Shown here one piece after another: positions 11,124 through 21,969 of a stretch of 64,000 nucleotides of DNA. The stretch covers positions 496,001 to 560,000 of the forward strand of contig JAVYIG010000096.1 in NCBI GenBank assembly GCA_035222895.1, given 5' to 3'. How positions within the stretch are numbered: position 1 is the stretch's first letter; each line of letters starts with the position of its first letter. The position numbers were made by a program, and so were the translations under genes. This stretch comes from Strongylocentrotus droebachiensis. Lineage: Eukaryota; Echinodermata; Echinoidea; Camarodonta; Strongylocentrotidae. Below the pieces are notes generated by a model, which was not told the origin of the DNA, did not search any database, and worked only from the letters and a program-made list of their open reading frames with translations.

Positions 11124-13797
11124 ATGCCACGTTGTGGAAAGGCAATTTTATTTTTGTATTCATTATTTATTTATAGTATGTACATATTTACAGGTACACA
11201 AGATCAGATATAAATCTGTTAACTCCCAGCCCCCCCCCCCCCCTCCCAAAAAAAAAAAAATTGTAACATGCAGATGACACGCCACACCATTCCTCGTGTT
11301 GTGGTATTGGTACGTATTATTTCATATGCAATTTACAAGGCAAAAAAAAATCTAAATAAATAAAGTTAAAACAATTAAATTAAAATGAGGACACATAATA
11401 GCAATAAACATTATTTGTTTACGACTCCAAGATACAAATTCCAACAATATGACGTCAAGCTGACTCAAAATAACAAATGATAAGCAGGTGTAATCGTGTA
11501 TTAATTTTATGCCACGTTGTGGTAATGCAATTTTGTTTTTTTATTTATTATTTATTTATAGTATGTACATATTTACAGGAAAACAAGATCAGATATAAAT
11601 CTGTTAACTCCCAGCCCCCCCCCCCCCTCCCAAAAAAAAAAAATTGTAACATGCAGATGACACGCCACACCATTCCTCGTGTTGTGGTATTGGTACGTAT
11701 TATTTCATATGCAATTTACAAGGCAAAAAAAAATCTAAATAAATAAAGTTAAAAAATAATAGCAATAAACATTATTTGTTTACGACTCCAAGATACAAAT
11801 TCCAACAATATGACGTCAAGCTGACTCAAAATAACAAATGATAAGCAGGTGTAATCGTGTATTAATTTTATGCCACGTTGTGGTAATGCAATTTTGTTTT
11901 TTTATTTATTATTTATTTATAGTATGTACATATTTACAGGAAAACAAGATCAGATATAAATCTGTTAACTCCCAGCCCCCCCCCCCCCCCCCTCCCAAAA
12001 AAAAAAAATTGTAACATGCAGATGACACGCCACACCATTCCTCGTGTTGTGGTATTGGTACGTATTATTTCATATGCAATTTACAAGGCAAAAAAAAATC
12101 TAAATAAATAAAGTTAAAACAATTAAATAAAAATGAGGACACATAATAGCAATAAACATTATTTGTTTACGACTCCAAGATACAAATTCCAACAATATGA
12201 CGTCAAGCTGACTCAAAATAACAAATGATAAGCAGGTGTAATCGTGTATTAATTTTATGCCACGTTGTGGTAATGCAATTTTGTTTTTTTATTTATTATT
12301 TATTTATAGTATGTACATATTTACAGGAAAACAAGATCAGATATAAATCTGTTAACTCCCAGCCCCCCCCCCCCCCTCCCAAAAAAAAAAAATTGTAACA
12401 TGCAGATGACACGCCACACCATTCCTCGTGTTGTGGTATTGGTACGTATTATTTCATATGCAATTTACAAGGCAAAAAAAAATCTAAATAAATAAAGTTA
12501 AAACAATTAAATAAAAATGAGGACACATAATAGCAATAAACATTATTTGTTTACGACTCCAAGATACAAATTCCAACAATATGACGTCAAGCTGACTCAA
12601 AATAACAAATGATAAGCAGGTGTAATCGTGTATTAATTTTATGCCACGTTGTGGTAATGCAATTTTGTTTTTTTATTTATTATTTATTTATAGTATGTAC
12701 ATATTTACAGGAAAACAAGATCAGATATAAATCTGTTAACTCCCAGCCCCCCCCCCCCTCCCCCCCAAAAAAAATTGTAACATGCAGATGACACGCCACA
12801 CCATTCCTCGTGTTGTGGTATTGGTACGTATTATTTCATATGCAATTTACAAGGCAAAAAAAAATCTAAATAAATAAAGTTAAAACAATTAAATTAAAAT
12901 GAGGACACATAATACATGTAGCAATAAACATTATTTGTTTACGACTCCAAGATACAAATTCCAACAATATGACGTCAAGCTGACTCAAAATAACAAATGA
13001 TAAGCAGGTGTAATCGTGTATTAATTTTATGCCACGTTGTGGTAATGCAATTTTGTTTTTTTATTTATTATTTATTTATAGTATGTACATATTTACAGGA
13101 AAACAAGATCAGATATAAATCTGTTAACTCCCAGCCCCCCCCCCCCCTCCCAAAAAAAAAAAATTGTAACATGCAGATGACACGCCACACCATTCCTCGT
13201 GTTGTGGTATTGGTACGTATTATTTCATATGCAATTTACAAGGCAAAAAAAAATCTAAATAAATAAAGTTAAAACAATTAAATAAAAATGAGGACACATA
13301 ATAGCAATAAACATTATTTGTTTACGACTCCAAGATACAAATTCCAACAATATGACGTCAAGCTGACTCAAAATAACAAATGATAAGCAGGTGTAATCGT
13401 GTATTAATTTTATGCCACGTTGTGGTAATGCAATTTTGTTTTTTTATTTATTATTTATTTATAGTATGTACATATTTACAGGAAAACAAGATCAGATATA
13501 AATCTGTTAACTCCCAGCCCCCCCCCCCCCCTCCCAAAAAAAAAAAATTGTAACATGCAGATGACACGCCACACCATTCCTCGTGTTGTGGTATTGGTAC
13601 GTATTATTTCATATGCAATTTACAAGGCAAAAAAAAATCTAAATAAATAAAGTTAAAACAATTAAATAAAAATGAGGACACATAATAGCAATAAACATTA
13701 TTTGTTTACGACTCCAAGATACAAATTCCAACAATATGACGTCAAGCTGACTCAAAATAACAAATGATAAGCAGGTGTAATCGTGTATTAATTTTAT
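11124..13797. repeat. 385-bp satellite, seven copies
   Basis: Units start at the word ATGCCACGTTGTGG at 11124, 11509, 11870, 12257, 12641, 13029 and 13412, and the array ends at 13797. Periods are 383-388 except for one copy of 361, which lacks the ACAATTAAA..GAGGACACAT segment. Units are almost identical apart from C-run and A-run lengths near the middle (for example 11230-11260). Such uniformity implies recent expansion or gene conversion. The repeated 89-codon ORF in each unit shows no known domain and is likely incidental. Confidence 0.95.
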
Positions 13798-14930
13798 GCG
13801 AGCGTGAAAAATTTCAAAGATCTATGAGGTCGCAGTGCGAAAAATTACATCTTATAAAGAGGAAAAAAGCCAATCGTGATGGGATTATAAGCACATTCTC
13901 ATAACGGAAGACTGAAAAGACCTTTGATAAGTAATTATATCATCTTTAAATGCGAGCGAGCGCAGCGAGCGAACTTTGGGGGAAATTGCTCTTAGTCGCC
14001 TTAAATAAGGGGCACGTTTAATGATTACATGAAAAGGGGACAATTATCGAAAAGGATAAGACACTTATAAGAAAAGAAAAGGAGCACGTGTCAAAGTACA
14101 AAGGATTATTATAAGAGGTGAAAATGAGGCATTTTTTCACCTGAAAAGAGGCACTCACCAGTGATGAAAAAGAGGCGTTTACGAAAATGGGAAATAGGCA
14201 TTTGTTGACGGAAAAGGGCACCCATCAGAGTTTGATAGGGGCATTTATAAGAGGTGAAAAGGGGATAGTTCCCTTATTAGAAAGGAAAAGGGGCACGTAT
14301 CATTATTAAAAGGAGAATTATCAGAGTTGAAAAGGGGCATTGACCAGATATGAAAAGGGGCACTTATAATAAAGGAAAATGTGCATGTGCATTTGTTGAA
14401 TGAAAAGAAGGCACCGTTCAGATTTTTAAAAGGGGCAGTTATGAGAAGGGGAAGGAACTCTTTCTTTTTAATGGGGGCACTTATCATAAGGAAAAGGGGC
14501 ACATGTTAAAATGAAAGGTGTGCTCATCCGAGTTTAAAAAAGGGGTAGTTATTAAAAGGAGAAGGGGCACTTCTTACAAAGGAAAAAAGGGGAAGTTGTC
14601 AAAGTAAAAGGAGCACCTCTCAGTTTTGAATAGGGCAATTATCAGAGGTAAAGGGGGCACTTATTTAAAGTGAAAAGGGGCACTTCTCGTACCTGAAAAG
14701 AGGCACTTACTAGAGATTAAAAAGGGCACTTATTCAAGAATATTTCAAGATTTATGAGAATGGAAAATGGACACTTATTGCAAAGGAAAATGGGAACATG
14801 TCGAAGGAAAAGGAGCACGTGTCAAAAATAAAAAAGGGCACTCGTCAGAGGTGAAAAGGTGGAAGGGGCACCTTTCCTATGTAAAAGGGGCACTTACAAA
14901 ATAAAAGGGGCACTTTTGGGGTATCTGAAA
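13798..14930. repeat. Degenerate purine-rich repeat (AAAAGGGGCAC family)
   Basis: From about 14000 to 14930 the words GAAAAGGGGCAC and TTATCAGAG or close variants recur every 30-40 bp in one orientation, heavily diverged. 13798-14000 is a lead-in containing GCGAGCGAGCGCAGCGAGCG (13953-13972), a motif also found in the hAT-like element at 56660-58928. Confidence 0.8.
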
Positions 14931-15202
14931 AAGTGGGGGGGGGGGGCACTGCCCCCCTCCCCCCGGGAGGGCCGCCTCTGCCCCTCCATGCACCGGCACG
15001 TCATTGCCAGATCATGTCTTATAATTGCTTTGCTTTGTATGTATCTCTTTGATTCCCAGAAAAAGGTAACAAAAAGGAGATTTTTTGGTTTGTTTGGGGG
15101 GGGGGGGGGGGGGGGAGGTGGTGGGGGCTGCATTATTTATACAAAAAAATTGAAGCCAATACCTTCTTTTCGTAGAATTTTTTTGAAGCAGCCCCCTCCA
15201 AA
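14931..15202. other. G/C-run hairpins and unmatched interior segment
   Basis: 14936-14985 is a G run followed by CACTGCCCCCC and GGGAGGGCCGCC, forming a strong hairpin. 15097-15127 is a long G run. The rest is AT-rich with no recognisable gene. Confidence 0.5.
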
Positions 15203-16138
15203 AAAATAAGAAGGCGATTCTTCAGCTCACTTCTCTTACAGTACTAGGCTAGGCCCTTACGTTAGATCTAGCTATTTATCAAGTCTTTAACTTTTAGGAG
15301 TAAAATATGATTATCTGATTATGAAAAAGAAAAATTCCATTCCTTCATTAATCAAATATTCTACTCTGAATGACTAATCTAGTATATATTGTAGATATAG
15401 ATCTAGGTCTAGTTTATTCCCTAAATCAAATTGGATATTCTACTCGGAATGAATAATGATAATACAGTAGATATAGATCTAGTTTGATTAGTTAGATCTA
15501 TACTCACATCACTCGATCAAATTGGGCAGTACAATCATGCAATGCAGTGCAGCGGCCCGGTACGGGCGCCGAGTCAGTGAATTCCCCCGCCGACCCGGCC
15601 GGCGGCGCTGTACGGCTAGCTGCACACTGAGCTGAGCTGCTGCGGTAGCACTAGGCAGTAGTCTGCTAATTTACGGCCAGGACGAAAGAATGTGAACAAA
15701 CATCAACCATCTCGTCTAAAATGTACTATATTCGACTTCTCAATAATGAAATTTGTGTCAGAAATAAAAAATAGACCTTCATACGAGATAAAAATGATAT
15801 TTTTGCAGTGATTTACCGACAAAAACACTGCTCGAATTTCAGTGGTCCGAGTAGATACAACGCGCATTTAATGTACGTGCGGCAATGGGGATTGCGAGCT
15901 GTGAGTAAATTGTCCGAAATGTCATTTTTTTGTCATTTTACCTAAAGATAAGTCATAGATTGTCTTCATTAGTATCATTTAACACAATTCCATTAAAGAT
16001 TTAGGTTGGAAAGGGCATTATTAAGTCACAAAGAGCACAAACATATACACATTGGTATCTCTCGATCGATTAATCAGGTCGGGACATCTCGGCCCAGTTT
16101 TTCCAGCTGGGCCGAGTAGTCCCGTGGGCCGAGTTAGC
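15203..16138 (-). repeat. Right terminal inverted repeat of the foldback element
   Basis: Mirror of 7937-8872, ending GGGCCGAGTTAGC. Homology fades inward at the AAGGCGATTC/GGAGGGGG stretch near 15185-15220. A weaker second inverted match (TGGAGGGGCAG at 8876-8888 against CTGCCCCTCCA near 14980) suggests the foldback continues inward across an unmatched 220-bp segment. Confidence 0.88.
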
Positions 16139-16189
16139 CCGGATTCGCGCCCAGACATAGACTAGCCGCATTAATTACAACCCTGGCTG

Positions 16190-16380
16190 TGTATTAAAAG
16201 CTCTGCTTTTGTATTGATTCTCAACATTTCAAAAACCAAAACTCAACTGATTTCACTTAAAATCGGTACTTTAGTGACAATTGATGACACCTACATGACC
16301 TAGACCTAGTCTACACTGTAGCAGTAAAATACAATTTGTTCAACTTACCAATGTTAGATTTACTTTTTAGAAAGAATAAT
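16190..16380 (+). repeat. Dispersed repeat, copy 1 (partner at 18985-19165)
   Basis: Shares CTCAACATTTCAAA, AAAATCGGTACTTTAGTGAC, AATTGATGA and CAATGTTAGA-like words, in the same order and orientation, with 18985-19165. The family is unrecognised. The two copies bracket the LINE stub and the TA-flanked element. Confidence 0.7.
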
Positions 16381-16456
16381 ATAGTGACGGGGCGGTTATT
16401 AGACAACTTAAACACCTACTATTACTTATGCTACTATAATAAGGGTCAATCCTACC

Positions 16457-17940
16457 TTCTTCTTCTTCTTCTTCTTCTTCTTCCTCCGCTCTATCGGAGA
16501 TCAGCAGCTACCAGGGTACTGCAGTTTGTCATAGCAGCAGGGCTGCCAACCTTTGGAAAGAGTTTGGAGTGAGACATTGCGATGCGAGGGCGCGAAGCGC
16601 CCGAGGGGGGGATGGTGTGGAAGGGGGGTGTCCCCCCTTCCACGGTAGGGAGCTTTTACAATTTTGCAATTGAAATGGTGCAATCTGGTGCATACTTTAA
16701 CCCTGATTCCACAAATACATAAGGCAGGATTCAAATAGGTTAATTGATTTCATGAAGTACACTGACCTTGAAAAAATACAAACTTCCACATTTGTAAGTG
16801 CATTATTCACAGACACAGTCACACTCTCAACACACTCTTTTTGGAAAAAAATTAAATCAAAATTTCGTTCTCAATAGAATACACAGAACATAGTTAATAT
16901 AACTGCCATATCAATTATATACAAGCACCCTTCCGAAATCATTCTTACTCTCGTATAAACGATCGAAACCATGAATTTCAATATTTCAAGACAAGAGTTT
17001 AAACTCACCTGTACCGGCTGAAGCCTGAAGTACTGTACCATATGGCCGATCTGGTCGTATAGGGCTAAAGAGGACAGTCCAGGCCCATTATCCGATCGCA
17101 AACACTGAGCCACCCGGGCCGGGCCGGGCTGGGGGCCGGGCGCGATGTAGAGCGATGACAGGCCATGGCATCGACACTCGCTTGTCGTGTCTCGCACAAA
17201 AACCCCGCTTCATAGTAAAGTGACGACGTCACTCGCACACGCAGGATAAGCCAATCGCAATTCACTATCTTGTCTTTGCGCGAAACCAATTTGCATTGAT
17301 GGTTTAGCTTTGCGCATGTGTGGTTAAAAAAAATGTTGAAACTTTCGGCAGGGATATTGAATATCCGATATAATGGACATTTTTTTGTTTTTAGTTTCTA
17401 TTTTCGGGGTTCAGCGTGAGAGTTCCTATGATCAGCGTGAGAGCTTGAGAATAGGGTGAATTGCGTGAGACTCACGCAGATTGCGTGAGAGTTGGCAGCC
17501 CTGTAGCAGGCAGGATTGTCATGTCGAATGATTCGTCATGTCAGGTAGAAAGTGTATTAGCGATTGCATTAGCACGAGCAGAGTGGATATTGTATAAAAA
17601 TGACAGTGATGCATTAATAAGAAGGTTCTTTTGGTTAGGGCAGACAGTTAGAACATTCAGAAGTAGGACTGCCCGCGTGAAGGTCTCAGGGTCATCTGGA
17701 CTGAATAGAGCGAGTGTCGACTGCTGTACACCCCTGTGGTGGAGATTGTCGACCAGCTTCTGGCGATGATTCCTGAGTGGTTTGCACTTGGCTATGAAGT
17801 GTGTGATGTCCTCCTCTTCCGCTTTGCACACTTGGCAGAATCGGATCGTACCCTTCTTGATTTTACACAGCCGGGATTGAGTTAGGTACGTCTGAGAGAG
17901 AAGTTGCGAGCGTACAATGATGGCTTGACGTAGAAAAACT
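16457..17940 (-). mobile_element. LINE fragment: 3' end of a non-LTR retrotransposon, interrupted
   Basis: On the minus strand, 17940-17540 encodes a reverse-transcriptase C-terminal tail: SQLLSQTYLTQSRL, then CQVCKAEEEDITHFIAKC, a C-x2-C...H-x4-C knuckle typical of LINE ORF2 tails. The 3' end is a (GAA)n tail, seen as CTTCTT repeats at 16457-16482. The 966-bp element at 16538-17503 is inserted in its 3' UTR. The copy is strongly 5'-truncated. Clade not assigned. Confidence 0.7.
16538..17503. mobile_element. Non-autonomous DNA transposon with CAGGGCTGCCAAC ends
   Basis: Perfect 13-bp terminal inverted repeats CAGGGCTGCCAAC / GTTGGCAGCCCTG, flanked by the direct repeat TAGCAG (16532-16537 and 17504-17509). 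The CAGGG start suggests hAT, but hAT normally makes 8 bp and only 6 match here. The interior has a G/C hairpin (16595-16645), a GC patch (17110-17145) and GCGTGAGAG words repeated near the right end. No transposase. It sits inside the LINE fragment, so it is the younger insertion. Confidence 0.78.
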
Positions 17941-18208
17941 GTAAAAACTGTAGTAAAAACTGTAGTAAATCTCGTAGACTCGTATAGTCGTAGTCAACGA
18001 CGGTGGAGCTCCACGAAGCGTTGAGATCCGAGATTCAGGGGAACACAGCAGACGGCAGTGTTGTTGCAGTTCCACCTTGCAGTTCCAGTTCAAATCTCCC
18101 ATACCCAGTGATGGGCATGACCGCGGAAACTACCGCGGGTGTCGCCAAATGCGGGACTTGCGCGCATATGGGTTTATACCCGCTCAGGCTGAATCACTAC
18201 AATAATTA

Positions 18209-18950
18209 GGGTAGCGCGCGCGCCAAGTATTCGGTCAATTACCAGTATTCGGTCAGACAGCCGTTTCAAAAGCTGTAACAAACTAAAAAATGATTTATGA
18301 GCCACGAAACTTGCACAAATCCGGCAGCTGAGTAACTTATCCTAACTCTCAAAATTAAATCATGTAGATCTGTAGGGCCCCGGAAAGATCTCCAACTTAA
18401 CTCGAAATTGGATAGTGTCGCACAAGTTTCTGCACTATCGAGTTCTGTTAGCACATGCGGTAACATGCATACCCATATGTAGAAGCCTATTGTGAAACAA
18501 CTACGTGTGCTGGTGCGATGAATTTGTTATGTGTGTGAAGAGTATCACTTTCGTGTTTACTCCATCGCAGCGAATTTGCAAATGACGCACTTACCGAAGA
18601 GCAAGTTGTATTTATAAAATACCCTTGCCATGCGGAAGCGCTCGTCCAGTATCTGGTCAACGCACTGACATTCACTGCTCTGTCGTGCAATTGTGTGAAA
18701 ATAGTGCGCAAAATCGCTTCGCTCGTTGTCAACGGAGATACCACTCACAAATCGCGCAACCGAAATCTGGGCAGAAAACTGCTCCTTCTTCTTTTGGAAA
18801 TATTTTGCTTATCATTATATATCAAAGTGACTTTAAAATTAAAGGACTAATTTTCTTTTCTTTTGATGGGTAGATTGCCAAATAAAGGAGGTAAGAATTC
18901 AAAATATTTGCGATTTCCCATTAAGTGACCCAATACCGGGTGCGCTACCC
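18209..18950. mobile_element. TA-flanked inverted-repeat element
   Basis: Ends GGGTAGCGC / GCGCTACCC, flanked by TA on both sides (18207-18208 and 18951-18952). Subterminal GTATTCGGTCA is partly mirrored by TGACCCAATACCGG. A TA target fits Tc1/mariner-type insertion, but no transposase or catalytic motif is visible. Length 742 bp. Confidence 0.65.
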
Positions 18951-18984
18951 TACACATAGCTGCATTACTATCCTGGATTCCTGT

Positions 18985-19165
18985 CTATGTATTAATACCT
19001 CTTCTCTATAAAATACTCAACATTTCAAACACTACTGTACAAAAATCAACTGAGTTCACTCAAAATCGGTACTTTAGTGACAATTGATGATGCCCACCTT
19101 CATACCAGTAAAACACAATCTTTTCAACTTTCCGATGTTAGAAAGAATATTTTGAAAATTCAAAT
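18985..19165 (+). repeat. Dispersed repeat, copy 2
   Basis: Same family as 16190-16380: ACTCAACATTTCAAA, AAAATCGGTACTTTAGTGAC, CCGATGTTAGAAAGAAT. Moderately diverged from copy 1. Confidence 0.7.
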
Positions 19166-19213
19166 CGTGAGTCTAGTGTCAAACTTGCCGATCAGCCACA
19201 TTGTATTCATTAA

Positions 19214-19721
19214 AGGTAATACAAAGTTTTGGTATTGGGTCATGAATTTGGTTCAAATGAACATATTGGACGCATATGCGATCCTACAATATTCAGTGAG
19301 CGTTGTCGCGGTTGAAATCAAGTCTAAAGTTATGAAATTGTAAGCAATAAACTCTTTATGTTGTATAGCTCCCTCTCAGAGTCAAAATATCAACTACCGG
19401 TAAGCTATAAAACAATGTTTCTTGACTAAAATCGACCGATTAGCTATTCCCGTCTGGAAATTATATATCACAACTACACATTCTGAGATTTTCATTATCG
19501 CAGCTACCATTGTACGGCCGTAGGCGCTATTTGAAATTTATCAAAATTTACCAAGAGCACCGGTAAATTTTTATATTCAATTTTTCTCGAAAGCAGAAGT
19601 GTTTGAGAGGCTAAATTTTCTAGTGCTTATAATACATCCACAGGGGCATCCAAATATATCAAAATGGGAAAGAATCACTATCCACCCAATTTTCAAAATT
19701 TCCCAAAACTTTGTATTACCT
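19214..19721. mobile_element. TTAA-flanked MITE, AGGTAATACAAAG family
   Basis: 508 bp with perfect 19-bp inverted ends (AGGTAATACAAAG and onward) between TTAA duplications (19210-19213 and 19722-19725). A second, inverted and 3'-eroded copy lies at 33944-34385. No coding capacity. Confidence 0.85.
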
Positions 19722-19725
19722 TTAA

Positions 19726-21969
19726 GGCTGTGCACAAGCCCTTTAGACTCCCCTCTTCTTGCAAACTTGTTATATATTTTCTGTTTATATTATTCAAGTT
19801 TTTAATTCAATGGACATAGATAAAACTAGATAATTGTCATTACTATGCACTGCCCAAATTTAACGTTATTATTTCTATTATGAGTATTATCATCGGCCTC
19901 CTGGGTTGTCGGTTTGGCGGATTGTCGGTGTTGTAGTTTGTCGAACGACCACAATATTTCGCTTCACAGCACCTTTCGGAGAAAAGCAAGAACATGTAAT
20001 TCATTACAATTTATTTATAAAAAAAGATATGATAAAAACATACAGGTATAGATATCAGTTACAAATTGCAGTTTATTTTTAAAATATCACAGATTTATTT
20101 AACAAAACAATTTAGAAGAAATAAACAATCAGTAACAATGTAAAAGTAAACCACTTTTTAATGAATTTCTTTTCTCTCAGATTTGTTTAGTACTTGTTTA
20201 AATGTCATAATAACACTTTATTCCTGATATTATGTGTACAAAAACTGGCAAACACTGTTCGCATTTGGCTGCAAATATTTCTTTCCTTGCTATAATCATA
20301 ATACAGTTCAGGTTGAGGACGCTGTTATTATTTCCATGAAACCCAAACGATTTACTTTGATTTCCAAGCGAATATTCGGACGCCATGTTTTTTTATAATT
20401 TTTTTTTTAAATATATTTTTTGAATTTTTTGTTGTTGCCACCACCATACTACTGGAGCACTATCCCAGGTCCGTCGCCGAAAGCGCATGCAATTTTACTT
20501 CGAGTTGCAGTTGAAGGCGCCGATTTAATAATAATAATAACAGTAAACAATGCTGTTTTAAAAACCAAAGATGGCAGAATAATTCATTTTCCTCCGAGTC
20601 CAAACAGAAATCCGGACATTTGGTCCCAATTTTTACCGACGGTACCATGCCAGCAGCCGCTGCCTTCCCTGGCACGTGTAAGCGTCGGCCTGGACAGTGC
20701 CAGGTGACCGGGATTTTTTTTTTTGCGTCGGAATATTTGAGTATGAGAAATCGTACTCGAGTAGTTGTCAACAGTGCGGGTACTCAAGCATTCGACTACT
20801 CGTCGCAGCCCTAGTATTCGTTGTGTGCATTAATGTGCAATTGTGTGCAGTGTGTGGATTATGTGCAATTGATGCCTCTCAGCACGTATGCAGCGCTAGA
20901 GGTCAATAGCATTGACTACATGTACTATGCTTTGATGGAGTGCCAGACATGAGCGTTTTACAAGACCCAACTGTTGTTATTATTATCGTAAATGTATCGT
21001 TTCGCTCAGAATATAATTATGATTTCAGAGCTGGGCGCGAAACATACCGTAGGGACCGAGTTGTACCTAAGTTTCATGTCATGATTGCTCATTTTATATT
21101 TACTTTTTTCCCATTATCCGCCTTTGTGATTTATGCCTATCCAGTGGTGGCCGCGACTTCACTGGCGCCATTTAAATCCCAAATCCTGACCTCTGCTACA
21201 TGTACATGTACGTCGCGATCGCAAGCCATAAACAACAATACATGTCATGATGTGCATGATCTAGGCGCTGATCAAAACAAGTTCAGCTCAAACCCATTCA
21301 AAAAACAAAAAAATATTTTAATTGTAACAATATTGGACAAATTTTACAATACAAATAATGAAATAAATATATTTTATAGTATGGTATTTATTTATTTAGG
21401 AAAAATAGGGATTTTATATTTTTCCTATTGAAAATAACCATTTATAAAAACACAGTAATCGACGAGCCTGAGTCGCTATTCAAGATTGGCAGCTTTCATG
21501 ACTCTAACATTAGACAACAACCGTCTCGGAAAATCTTTTTAAAATATCATTTATTGACAAATTGAAAACATGATTCTTTAAAATTGCAAATAAAACATGA
21601 TTCGAGATGGAAATACGAATGTAAGTACCGGTAGTACTTTTCTCCACAAATAATTACGTTTAGAGCAGTTTTTTAATGTGAAATTTGTGCTGGTTGAAAG
21701 CACTGATTTTCATGCTGGCCGGGCCCGTCCGGCCGGCCCGACCAGTGCCGACCGCCGTGGCTATAACGCTGCTTGCTATTAATATATTACCGAACCCCGA
21801 ACCGAATCAAGTTTGGGTGAAAAATTGCCGAACTCTGCCGAACCGAACCAAACACGAACATAGCGTCTGACTTACAGCACTAGTATGAACCCATGATTAA
21901 TGTTATTTGTATGATATCAATATTTTCTCGATAAGATTGGTCCTGGTGATCTGTTAGCTGTCAATCAAT
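19726..21969. other. Intergenic region upstream of SF3A2
   Basis: No gene recognised. The first 700 bp is AT-rich. A GC-rich patch lies at 21715-21770 (GGCCGGGCCCGTCC) and CCGAACC words recur at 21790-21850. The SF3A2 promoter and 5' UTR must lie in the last few hundred bases, but I see no TATA box or initiator I would defend. ORFs of 60-160 codons here (for example 20940-21431) show no family signature. Confidence 0.5.

Larger units (their letters stand above)
7937..16138. mobile_element. 8.2-kb foldback element carrying satellites
   Basis: The two ends are long inverted repeats (7937-8872 and ~15203-16138) that start GCTAACTCGGCCCACGGG. Between them lie a 112-bp array, an 18-bp minisatellite that reverses strand, seven copies of a 385-bp satellite and a degenerate purine-rich repeat, but no transposase or other recognisable gene. 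The structure fits non-autonomous foldback elements. I find no clear target duplication: the left flank ends AGTAGAGTA and the right begins CCGGATTC. Superfamily is therefore unknown. The arms differ by a few substitutions and indels, suggesting a fairly recent origin. Confidence 0.75.

Noticed and set aside
11477-13266. Repeated 60-89 codon ORF (MISRCNRVLILCHVVV...) in satellite units
   Set aside because: Conserved only because the satellite is uniform; C-run and A-run length changes shift its frame between units.
20420-21431. Overlapping ORFs of 64-163 codons upstream of SF3A2
   Set aside because: No splice-consistent extension, no recognisable motif and conflicting strands.
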